From positions 248,001 to 312,000 of the forward strand of contig CAVWSF010000003.1 of assembly GCA_963757605.1 (NCBI GenBank): a stretch of 64,000 bases of DNA, written 5' to 3'. The notes beneath the pieces are model-generated. The model had not been told where the DNA came from. It ran no database searches and was given only the letters and a program-made list of their open reading frames with translations. This DNA is from JAICJC01 sp963757605 (lineage in GTDB: Bacteria > Actinomycetota > Thermoleophilia > Gaiellales > JAICJC01). The translations under genes and the position numbers were made by a program. Shown piece by piece: positions 41,150 to 48,186 of this stretch (position 1 is the first letter of the stretch; every line of letters starts with the position of its first letter).

Positions 41150-42027
41150 GGCGGGCCGAGCTCACCGTGGCGGTCCTGCTGCTCCTCGCCGCCGCGAGCG
41201 CCGCCGGATTCGTGGTCGTGTACGCCCTCGACTCGATCGGCCACCAGACCCAGCTCCTGGGCCTCACGCTGGGCGCCGCCTTCGCGTGCGTGGCGGCGGC
41301 GCTGGTCGTGGCCGGGCGCCACCTGGTACCGGTCGAGGACAGGGAGGACGAGTACGGGAGCCCGGCGCCGGGGGCGGTCGATCAGGTCGCCGAGATCGTG
41401 GAAGAGGGAGCGGTCAGGATGCGGCGGCGGCGGCTCCTGGCGGGCGCCGGAGCGGCGGCGGGCGCGGCGATCGGCGCAGCGCTTCTGGCTCCGGTCGTGT
41501 CGCTCGGCCCGGCGTTCGACCTCGCCGCGCTGGCGCGGACGCCCTGGCGGCGCGGCCGCCGGCTGGTGGACGAGGCGGGAGCCCCTATCCGGGCGGCCGC
41601 CGTGCGGACGGACGAGTTCCTGACGGCCTTCCCGGAGGGCGCCGACCCGGAGGAGATCGGCTCTCCGGTCATCCTCGTCCGGCTCGATCCGGCGCGGCTG
41701 CGGCTGCCGGCGGCGCGCCGCACCTGGGCGCCGGAGGGGATCGTCGGGTACTCGAAGGTCTGCACCCACGCCGGCTGCGCGATCGCCCTCTACCGCGCGC
41801 CGCTCTTCGAGCCCGCCGAGCAGCCGCCGGGGCTGGTGTGCCCGTGCCACTACTCGACGTTCGACCCGGCGACGGGCGGCACGGTCGTGTTCGGGCCCGC
41901 CGGCCGGGCCCTGCCGCAGCTTCCGATCCGGATCGACCGGCAGGGCAACCTGCGCGCCGGCGGCACGTTCTCGGGCCCCGTCGGGCCGTCGTGGTGGGGC
42001 GTTCGGCGCGGGAGGGCGACGTCGTGA
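41146..42027 (+). CDS. qcrA: Rieske iron-sulfur subunit (QcrA-like)
   Basis: 293 residues. Two N-terminal helices (LTVAVLLLLAAASAAGFVVV and LLGLTLGAAFACVAAALVV) and a third after a twin-arginine-like RMRRRRLLAG near 87 give the three-span topology of actinobacterial QcrA. The Rieske cluster ligands are CTHAGC near 206 and CPCHYSTF near 232. The protein passes electrons from quinol to the heme c domains. It overlaps qcrC (ATGA) and qcrB (GTGA). Confidence 0.94.
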   Translation: MRRAELTVAVLLLLAAASAAGFVVVYALDSIGHQTQLLGLTLGAAFACVAAALVVAGRHLVPVEDREDEYGSPAPGAVDQVAEIVEEGAVRMRRRRLLAGAGAAAGAAIGAALLAPVVSLGPAFDLAALARTPWRRGRRLVDEAGAPIRAAAVRTDEFLTAFPEGADPEEIGSPVILVRLDPARLRLPAARRTWAPEGIVGYSKVCTHAGCAIALYRAPLFEPAEQPPGLVCPCHYSTFDPATGGTVVFGPAGRALPQLPIRIDRQGNLRAGGTFSGPVGPSWWGVRRGRATS

Positions 42028-43382
42028 TCCGGCCGGTCGTGCGCGCGCTCGACGAGCGGACGCATGCCGCGCCCTTCGGGGTGCGGGCGATGCGATACCT
42101 CTTCCCCGACCACTGGTCGTTCCTGCTCGGGGAGGTCGCCCTCTACACGTTCATCGTGCTGGTGGCCACGGGCACGTACCTGGCGCTCTTCTTCCACCCG
42201 TCCACGGCGCAGGTCATCTATCACGGAAGCTACGCGCCGCTCGACGGCACGCAGATGACCGAGGCGTATCGCTCGACGGTACACCTCTCGCTCGATGTCA
42301 GAGCGGGTCTCTTGATGCGTCAGACGCATCACTGGGCGGCAGACGTCTTCGTCGCCGCAATCGCGATACATCTCATGCGTATCGTCCTCACCGGCGCGTT
42401 TCGTAAGCCGCGCGAATTGACGTACTACGTCGGGCTCACCATTCTCGTGCTCGCGCTGCTCGAAGGGTATCTCGGCTACTCGTTGGTCGACGATCTGCTG
42501 TCGGGGATGGGCCTCGCGATCGGGTATGCCGTTGCGCTCTCGATCCCCTTCGTGGGCGCGAACATCGGGCAGTTGATCTGGGGCGGGCCGTTCCCGGGCA
42601 CCGCCGACTTCTGGTCGCGGATGTACATCGCGCACGTGTTTCTGTTACCTCTCCTGATCGCGACGCTCATAGCGATTCATCTCGTGCTGGTCGCGTCGCT
42701 TCATCACACGCAGTTCGGGGGCGGCCGGCGGTCTGAGCGGCGGGTGGTCGGCCTGCCCGCGTACCCGGCCCAGGCGGCGCGATCGCTCGGGCTCATGTTC
42801 GCGGTCTTCGCCGTCCTCTTCCTGCTGGGCGGCCTGGTGCAGATCAACCCGATCTGGCTGTGGGGCCCATACCACGTCGCCGACGGCACGAACGGGGCCC
42901 AGCCGGACTGGTACCTCGGCTGGCTCATCGGCGCGCTCAGGTTGATGCCGTCGTTCGACGTCACGATCCTCGACTACACGGTGATCCCGAACCCCTTCTG
43001 GGGCGGCGTGCTGTTCCCGAGCCTCGTCTTCGGCACGCTCTACGCGTGGCCGTCGATCGAGCGCCGGTTCTCGGGAGACGGCGCCCGCCACAACCTGCTC
43101 GACCGCCCCCGCGACGTGCGCTGGCGCACGGCGACGGCGGTCGGGTTCCTGAGCTGGGTGTTCCTCATCTTCCTGGCCGGCTCGGCCGACCGGGCGTACG
43201 TCCTGTTCGGCTGGAGCTACGAGACCCAGCTTCAGATCTACCGGGTGCTGGTGTTCGTCCTGCCGCCCATCGTGTTCTGGCTCACTCTCAAGGTGTGCGA
43301 CGAGTTGCGGCGCAACGAGGAGGTGAGCCGGCGGCGCCGCGAGGCGGAGGCCGAAGCCCGTGCAGCAGCGAATCGCGCGTGA
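42024..43382 (+). CDS. qcrB: Cytochrome b subunit of the bc complex (QcrB-like)
   Basis: 452 residues from the GTG at 42024. Eight or nine spans. Heme histidines lie in MRQTHHWAADVFVAAIAIHLMR (in parts, near 98-112) and IAHVFLLPLLIATLIAIHLVL (near 206-220). The Qo-site motif is PDWYLGW near 293, the actinobacterial/firmicute variant of PEWY. The conserved core at 42225-42715 uses far more A/T-ending codons (CAT, CGT, TAT, TTG) than the rest of the gene. The C-terminus is a charged coiled tail (RRRREAEAEARAA) that overlaps the start of ctaG. Confidence 0.95.
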   Translation: MIRPVVRALDERTHAAPFGVRAMRYLFPDHWSFLLGEVALYTFIVLVATGTYLALFFHPSTAQVIYHGSYAPLDGTQMTEAYRSTVHLSLDVRAGLLMRQTHHWAADVFVAAIAIHLMRIVLTGAFRKPRELTYYVGLTILVLALLEGYLGYSLVDDLLSGMGLAIGYAVALSIPFVGANIGQLIWGGPFPGTADFWSRMYIAHVFLLPLLIATLIAIHLVLVASLHHTQFGGGRRSERRVVGLPAYPAQAARSLGLMFAVFAVLFLLGGLVQINPIWLWGPYHVADGTNGAQPDWYLGWLIGALRLMPSFDVTILDYTVIPNPFWGGVLFPSLVFGTLYAWPSIERRFSGDGARHNLLDRPRDVRWRTATAVGFLSWVFLIFLAGSADRAYVLFGWSYETQLQIYRVLVFVLPPIVFWLTLKVCDELRRNEEVSRRRREAEAEARAAANRA

Positions 43383-44124
43383 GCTGGCCGTGGTGGCGGC
43401 CTGTGCGGGTGCGGCCTCCGCGCTCGGCGGGCTCGCGTTCCTGAACGTCGCGCTACCCGGCGCGGCGTACGTCGCGGGGGCGGAGCGGCTGCGCCGCTCG
43501 GGCGCGGCCTGGCCGGCCCGGCGCACGGCGGCGTTCCTGGCGGCCGTCGTCGTGCTGGCCGTTGCGACCAGCGCGGCGGCCGACGACCGCGCGCGGGCGG
43601 CGCTTGCGTGGCACATGGCGCAGCAGATGACGCTCCTCTTCGTCGTGCCGCTCGGTCTGATCGCGGGCCGGCCCGACGCGCTGCTGCGCCGGCGCGCGAA
43701 CTGGACGCCTTCGGCGGCCGTCCTCGCAGCGGCGTGGCTCGCGGCGGCCGGCGTTCAGTGGGTTGTGCATGTGCCGGCGGTGCTCGATGCGCTCAACCGC
43801 CGGCCGGCCGCCCTGGGCGCCCTCCACTGGACGCTCATGGCCGCAGGCGCCGCGTTCTTCGGCTGCGCGCTCGCCGCCCTGGCGTCGGGCCGGTTCCACC
43901 CGCTGGCGGTCGCCCTCTACGTGGTCAGCATCATGGCCGGCACCGACGCGATCGGCCTGTGGCTCATCTTCGACCCGCGGGCCGTCTACGCCGGCTTCGC
44001 GGTCGCCGACCAGCACCGGGCCGGCGCTGTCATGTTCGCGGCCGGGATGGTGCCGCTGCTCGTCGGCACGGGCGTCGCGTACCGCTGGCTCGCGTCGGCG
44101 GGCCGCCCGGCGGCGGCGCGGTGA
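43360..44124 (+). CDS. CtaG-like cytochrome c oxidase assembly membrane protein
   Basis: 254 residues, GTG start 23 bases inside the end of qcrB. Seven predicted spans. The pattern WHMAQQMTLLFVVPLGLIAG near 85 and ADQHRAGAVMFAAGMVPLL near 218 matches the caa3_CtaG family, in which histidines of the H-M-x-Q-H/M motif are thought to help copper delivery. A further histidine pair sits in WVVHVPAVLDA and ALHWTLMAAG. It closes the respiratory operon. Confidence 0.85.
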   Translation: MQQRIARELAVVAACAGAASALGGLAFLNVALPGAAYVAGAERLRRSGAAWPARRTAAFLAAVVVLAVATSAAADDRARAALAWHMAQQMTLLFVVPLGLIAGRPDALLRRRANWTPSAAVLAAAWLAAAGVQWVVHVPAVLDALNRRPAALGALHWTLMAAGAAFFGCALAALASGRFHPLAVALYVVSIMAGTDAIGLWLIFDPRAVYAGFAVADQHRAGAVMFAAGMVPLLVGTGVAYRWLASAGRPAAAR

Positions 44125-44158
44125 GGATCACGGCGCCGTCGCCGAACTGCCCGCGTTG

Positions 44159-44452
44159 TCAGGCGGTCGTGCCGCTCATGCGGACGGCGATCTGGTACTT
44201 CCCCACCGACGCGCGGCTGCCCGGCGTCTCCTCCGCGGGCATCGCGTTCAGCGCCTCGTCGCCGGCGCGGTAGTCGTCCTCGTTGTCGAAGATGAGGATC
44301 GCGAGCGCCGAGCCCGCGTCCGGGTCGTGGAGCAGGAGTATCTCGCTGGCGGGAAGGTTCTCCGGCTGCGGCTCGTTGGCGATCCGCCGGCGAAGCTCCT
44401 CCACCCGGTCGTTGGTGACCCCGTCGAACGACACGACTCGTGCCAGTGCCAT
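44159..44452 (-). CDS. Small hypothetical protein, ABM-like
   Basis: 97 residues, ATG at 44452 with AGGAGG eight bases upstream. Strand ALARVVSFDG, helix NDRVEELRRRIAN, strand SEILLLHDPDAGSALAILIFD in two parts, helix NEDDYRAGDEALNAMP, strand KYQIAVRM. This is a dimeric alpha/beta barrel pattern. No catalytic residue assignable. It ends 35 bases from the CtaG-like gene, convergently. The same general fold occurs at 11039-11326. Confidence 0.65.
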   Translation of the reverse strand: MALARVVSFDGVTNDRVEELRRRIANEPQPENLPASEILLLHDPDAGSALAILIFDNEDDYRAGDEALNAMPAEETPGSRASVGKYQIAVRMSGTTA

Positions 44453-44562
44453 CGTTGCAGCCTCCTGTGTTGGGGATCAGGGTTCGGCTCAGTCTGAGGC
44501 TGCACCCCAAACGTTACGGCGCGGCTCAGATCCCAATCTGGGAGCGGCATTGAGGGTGAGAG

Positions 44563-44635
44563 AGCCGGGAGCGGGACTCGAACCCGCGACCGTCCGATTA
44601 CAAATCGGAGGCTCTACCAGCTGAGCTATCCCGGC
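44563..44635 (-). tRNA. tRNA-Thr (anticodon TGT)
   Basis: 73 bases. Acceptor GCCGGGA/TCCCGGC with discriminator T, D arm GCTC-AGCTGGTA-GAGC, anticodon stem TCCGA/TCGGA with loop TTTGTAA giving anticodon TGT, T arm GCGGG-TTCGAGT-CCCGC. CCA is not encoded. It lies downstream of sigH on the same strand. Confidence 0.95.
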
Positions 44636-44717
44636 GCTCCTTCGAGCCTACTCCCGAGCGCGGCCCGCGGCCACCGCGCGGCCTGTTGCCCCGGGGCAGA
44701 ACGCCCGTACCTTAGAG

Positions 44718-44761
44718 GTGGCCGGCCGACGCGGAGGGGGAGGCATGCGCCGGCCGGCCAC
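44718..44761 (-). terminator. Hairpin downstream of sigH
   Basis: GTGGCCGGCCG (44718-44728) and CGGCCGGCCAC (44751-44761) form a perfect 11-bp stem with a 22-base loop, about 95 bases past the sigH stop and before tRNA-Thr. Confidence 0.5.
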
Positions 44762-44856
44762 GGTGTGGCGGCGCTCAGGAATGGGGGTACGCCGCCGTGA
44801 GTCGGATACACCGGGGATGCTATAGCACGAAGCGGCCGGGATCGAATGCCGCGAGG

Positions 44857-45525
44857 CTAGGCGAGCTGGCGGCGGGTGTGGAGGTGCGCCAGCACCTTGC
44901 GCTTCACCCGCTGGAGGGCGTTGTCGACCGTCTTGGGGTCGCAGCCGATCAGGTCGCCGATCGCCTCGTAGCTGCGTCCCTCCAGGTAGAAGGTGAGCAC
45001 CTGGGACTCCAGCGGCGAGAGGGTCGAGCTGAGGCACTCGAGCAGGCTCTGGAGCTCGTCGGAGGAGATGACGCACGTCGCCGGGTCGTCAACGGCCGGG
45101 CCGGGGAGCGCGTCGCCGAGCGTGCAGTCGGCGTCGAGATCCTGCCCCGCCGGGGTGTGGCTGAACGACACGTAGGTGTTGAGCGGGGCGTGCTTGAAGC
45201 GGGTGGCGGTCTTGATCGCCGTGATGATCTGGCGGGTGATGCAGAGCTCCGCGAACGAGCGGAACGACGTCTCCTTGTCGGAGCGGAAGTCGCGCACCGC
45301 CTTGAAGAGCCCGACGAGGCCCTCTTGGATGAGGTCGCTCGAGTCGCCGCCGGCCAGGAAGTACGAGCTCGCCTTCAGCCGGACGAATCCGTGGTAGCGG
45401 CGGATGATGTCGTCCATCGCCCGCTCGTCTCCGTTGCGGGCGGCCGCGATCAGGGCCAGCTCGTGCGGCTCGCGCCAAGTGCGGACGCCGGTTCGGGCCG
45501 CGGCCGATGCTCTCGATGTCGCCAC
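44857..45525 (-). CDS. sigH: RNA polymerase sigma factor, SigH-like (sigma-70 family)
   Basis: 222 residues, GTG start with GGAGG seven bases upstream. Region 2 is complete: MDDIIRRYHGFVRLKASSYFL, GDSSDLIQEGLVGLFKAVRDF and SFRSFAELCITRQIITAIK. Region 4 holds the helix-turn-helix LSPLESQVLTFYLEGRSYEAI followed by GCDPKTVDNALQRVKRKV. Size, motifs and linkage to yacP-rlmB-cysS match SigH of Firmicutes and its actinobacterial relatives. A promoter at 45602-45629 and a small hairpin in the leader (AACCTGA at 45564, TCAGGTT at 45580) lie upstream. Confidence 0.9.
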   Translation of the reverse strand: MATSRASAAARTGVRTWREPHELALIAAARNGDERAMDDIIRRYHGFVRLKASSYFLAGGDSSDLIQEGLVGLFKAVRDFRSDKETSFRSFAELCITRQIITAIKTATRFKHAPLNTYVSFSHTPAGQDLDADCTLGDALPGPAVDDPATCVISSDELQSLLECLSSTLSPLESQVLTFYLEGRSYEAIGDLIGCDPKTVDNALQRVKRKVLAHLHTRRQLA

Positions 45526-45601
45526 CGTTGTACCTCCGGGAAAGCCAACCCTCGAGTGTCATGAACCTGACCCTCGACTTCAGGTTTAGGGACGGTCGGG
45601 A

Positions 45602-45629
45602 ACTCTAGCGCACGCAGGCGATATGTCAA
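45602..45629 (-). promoter_or_regulatory. Sigma-70-type promoter for sigH
   Basis: On the minus strand TTGACA (45629-45624) and TAGAGT (45607-45602) are spaced by 16 bases. Transcription would start about 70 bases before the sigH GTG. The leader contains the inverted repeat AACCTGA/TCAGGTT at 45564-45586. Confidence 0.6.
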
Positions 45630-45656
45630 GTTCTCGGACCGAATCCGTCACGCGGC

Positions 45657-45676
45657 CCGATGCGGGGTCTGACCCC
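45657..45676 (+). repeat. REP-like 20-mer, copy 4
   Basis: Exact CCGATGCGGGGTCTGACCCC, single copy, between the sigH promoter and the end of the NYN-domain gene. The preceding bases (GTCACGCGGC) resemble the flank of copies 1 and 3. Confidence 0.8.
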
Positions 45677-45730
45677 GAATGTGCCGTCGCTGCGCCGAAA
45701 CGGCCACGCGGACCGTTCGGGACTGTCCCC

Positions 45731-46207
45731 CTACTCGCCGCGGCGGAGGCGCTCGAGCGCCTCGCGGACGTCCGGGTCGAGCGTGTCGCCGAGCGTCGTT
45801 CGCCCGCGCGACTCCGGCTGTGCGGGGCGCTGGGCCGGGGCCGCCCGGAGGCGGTCGAGGAACTCGCGGGCGCTCATCGCGTGGACGCCGCCGCGCTGGG
45901 CGACGTGGCGGAGGACCGCGTCGTTGGAGACGACCGTGACGCTGCCCGGCGCCTGGTCGGCGCGGTGGTGGGCGAGCCGCTCGATCACGGTGTCGGCCGT
46001 CTCGCGACCCGAGTAGACGACCTGCATCCGGCCGAGCCGCCGGCCGCCGCCCTGGCCGTCGAAGACCAGGACGACGTCGATGCCGATCTCGGATGCGAAT
46101 CCGGCGACATCGCCCACCAGCTGCTCGCGGGCCCGGGCGTAGTCCGAGCCGGCACCGCGTATGTGGGCGACGTTGTCGCCGTCCAGGATGAAGAGGTCGT
46201 CAGCCAC
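45731..46207 (-). CDS. NYN-domain RNA-processing protein (YacP-like)
   Basis: 158 residues from the GTG at 46207, overlapping the rlmB end by 8 bases. PIN/NYN-fold motifs: first acidic site ILDGDNVAH near 7, LVFDGQGGG near 47 and TVVSNDAVLR near 91. The C-terminus (EALERLRRG) is charged. YacP (Rae1) in Bacillus is a ribosome-dependent mRNA endonuclease (family knowledge); activity here is inferred. Position between rlmB and sigH matches the conserved order. Confidence 0.85.
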   Translation of the reverse strand: MADDLFILDGDNVAHIRGAGSDYARAREQLVGDVAGFASEIGIDVVLVFDGQGGGRRLGRMQVVYSGRETADTVIERLAHHRADQAPGSVTVVSNDAVLRHVAQRGGVHAMSAREFLDRLRAAPAQRPAQPESRGRTTLGDTLDPDVREALERLRRGE

Positions 46208-46898
46208 CGCTCCGCTGCCTGCGCGCCTCGAAGAGCAGCACCGCCGCGGCCGTGCTCACGTTCAGCGACTCGATCCGCCCGCCCAGCGGGATCGCAACCT
46301 CCTGGTCGCACGACGAGCGCACGCGCGGCCTGAGGCCGCGCCCCTCCGCTCCCAGGACGAAGACGGCGCCGTCGCGGTAGTCGGCCGCGTCGTAGGCCGT
46401 CGCCGCCCCGGCCGCGGCGGCGTAGCTCCAGAGCCCCGGCCGCTTCGCATCGAGCAGGAACTCCGCCAGGTTCTCGACGCGCGCGATCCGCAGGTGTTCG
46501 ACCGCGCCGGCCGCCGCCCGGCAGACCGCGGCCGTCACGGCCGCCGATCGCCGCCGCGTCATGACGAGCCCACCCGCCCCCGCGCACTCCGCCACCCGCG
46601 CCACCGCGCCCAGGTTGTGCGGGTCGGTCACCTCGTCGAGCGCGACGACCAGCGGCCGCTCGCCGCCCAGCACCTCCGCCGGGCCCGCGTACGGGTACGG
46701 CGCCACCTCTGCGACGACGCCCTGGTGCTCCTCGCTCCCGGCCCGTGCGTCGAGCCGCTCCGGCGGCTCGACGGAAACCCGCTCCGGCAGCCAGTCCAGC
46801 GACTCGCGCGAGCGCGCCGTGCACCACACCCGCCCGACCTCGCGCCGGCCGCGAAGCGCCTCGAAGACCGGGCGGCGGCCGTAGACGACGTCAGTCAC
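46200..46898 (-). CDS. rlmB: 23S rRNA 2'-O-ribose methyltransferase (RlmB/TrmH family)
   Basis: 232 residues from the GTG at 46898, which overlaps the cysS stop by 8 bases; the upstream extension of the frame is unlike protein. N-terminal substrate-binding domain starts VVYGRRPVFEALRG. The SpoU catalytic core has motif 1 VTDPHNLGAVARVAECAG near 92, motif 2 VFVLGAEGRGL near 178 and motif 3 IPLGGRIESLNVSTAAAVLL near 206. RlmB methylates G2251 of 23S rRNA in E. coli; TrmH-type tRNA activity cannot be fully excluded. Confidence 0.9.
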   Translation of the reverse strand: MTDVVYGRRPVFEALRGRREVGRVWCTARSRESLDWLPERVSVEPPERLDARAGSEEHQGVVAEVAPYPYAGPAEVLGGERPLVVALDEVTDPHNLGAVARVAECAGAGGLVMTRRRSAAVTAAVCRAAAGAVEHLRIARVENLAEFLLDAKRPGLWSYAAAAGAATAYDAADYRDGAVFVLGAEGRGLRPRVRSSCDQEVAIPLGGRIESLNVSTAAAVLLFEARRQRSGG

Positions 46899-48186
46899 GG
46901 CGCACGAGCTCGTGGCCGTCGGCGGTGTCGCGCACCTCCCACCCGAGGGCGGTGATCTCATCGCGCAGCCGGTCGGACTCGGCGAAGTCGCGCCGCTCCC
47001 GCGCCGCCCGGCGGGCCTCGGCCAGCTCCTTCACCTCGGCCGGCGCCGCCTCGGTGCGCGCGAGCCCGCCCAGCCCGAGCACGTCGAGCACGTCGGCCAC
47101 GGTGTCGCGGGCCTCCGGCGGGGCGCGGAAGAGCACCGCGAGCGCGCGCGGCGTATGGAAGTCGTCGTCGAGCGCCTCGCACACCGCGTCGCGCACGCCC
47201 GCATCCTCCCCCGCCCCCGAGCGCAGCCGGTTTCGCAGCGTCTCGCACGCGCGGCGGGCCTGCTCGAGCGTCGCATCGGAGTACTCCATCGGGCTCGCGT
47301 AGTGGGCTCGGAGAAAGAGCATGATCAGCGTCTCCGGCCCCCACTCGTCCAGCGCTTCCGCAAGCCCCTGGATGTTCCCCTCCGACTTCGACATCTTCTC
47401 GCCCCGCAGCTCGAGCATCCCGTTGTGGGCCCACACGCGCGCGAACCCGCGCCCGATCGAGCACGACTGGGCGATCTCGTTCTCGTGGTGGGGGAAGATC
47501 AGATCGCGCCCGCCGCCGTGCACCTCGAACTCGCGCCCGAGCAGCTTCTCGGCCATCGCAGAGCACTCGATGTGCCAGGCTGGCCGGCCGTCGCCCCACG
47601 GCGACGGCCACCACGTGTCCTCGTCGTCCTTGGTCGCCTTCCAGAGGGCGAAGTCGACCGGGTCGCGCTTGTGCTCGCCCGGCTCGACCCGCGCCCCGGA
47701 CTCGACGTCGTCGGGCCGCTGGCCGGACAGCTCGCCGTAGCGGTCGAAGCTGCGGACGGCGAAGTAGACGTCTCCGCCGGCCTCGTACGCATGGCCCGAG
47801 GCGACCAGCTCCTCGATCAGCGCCACGATCTCCGGGACGGTCTCGGTCGCCAGCGGCTCCTCGTCGGGCCGCCCCAGACCAAGCCGGTCGGTGTCGGCGA
47901 GAAACGCGCGCGTCATCTCCGCGGCCAGCTCGTCGGAGCGGACGCCGCGGGCCTGCGCGGCGGTGTAGATCTTGTCGTTGATGTCGGTGATGTTCTCGAC
48001 CAGGCGCACGGGCTGCCCGCGCCATTCGAGATAGCGCTTCATCTGGAGGAAGACGACGACCGGCCGGCCGTTTCCGACGTGGATGCGGTCATAGACGGTC
48101 GGCCCGCACACGTAGATGCCGATCGTCCCGTCCGGGCCCGGCTCGAGCTCGCGCGGCTCTCCGGTGAGCGTGTCTCGCAGCCTCAT
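46891..48186 (-). CDS. cysS: Cysteinyl-tRNA synthetase
   Basis: 431 residues, slightly short. Class I synthetase: HIGH-type motif IHVGNGRP near residue 35, zinc ligands in YVCGPTVYD near 26, CSAM near 211 and HHENEIAQ near 236, and KMSKSEGN near 268. The C-terminal DALR-type helical region and small end domain (DRLRDEITALGWEVRDT) are present. A MshC-type mycothiol ligase would be of similar size, but the linkage to rlmB and sigH favours CysS. ATG overlaps the gltX stop. Confidence 0.92.
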   Translation of the reverse strand: MRLRDTLTGEPRELEPGPDGTIGIYVCGPTVYDRIHVGNGRPVVVFLQMKRYLEWRGQPVRLVENITDINDKIYTAAQARGVRSDELAAEMTRAFLADTDRLGLGRPDEEPLATETVPEIVALIEELVASGHAYEAGGDVYFAVRSFDRYGELSGQRPDDVESGARVEPGEHKRDPVDFALWKATKDDEDTWWPSPWGDGRPAWHIECSAMAEKLLGREFEVHGGGRDLIFPHHENEIAQSCSIGRGFARVWAHNGMLELRGEKMSKSEGNIQGLAEALDEWGPETLIMLFLRAHYASPMEYSDATLEQARRACETLRNRLRSGAGEDAGVRDAVCEALDDDFHTPRALAVLFRAPPEARDTVADVLDVLGLGGLARTEAAPAEVKELAEARRAARERRDFAESDRLRDEITALGWEVRDTADGHELVRRD

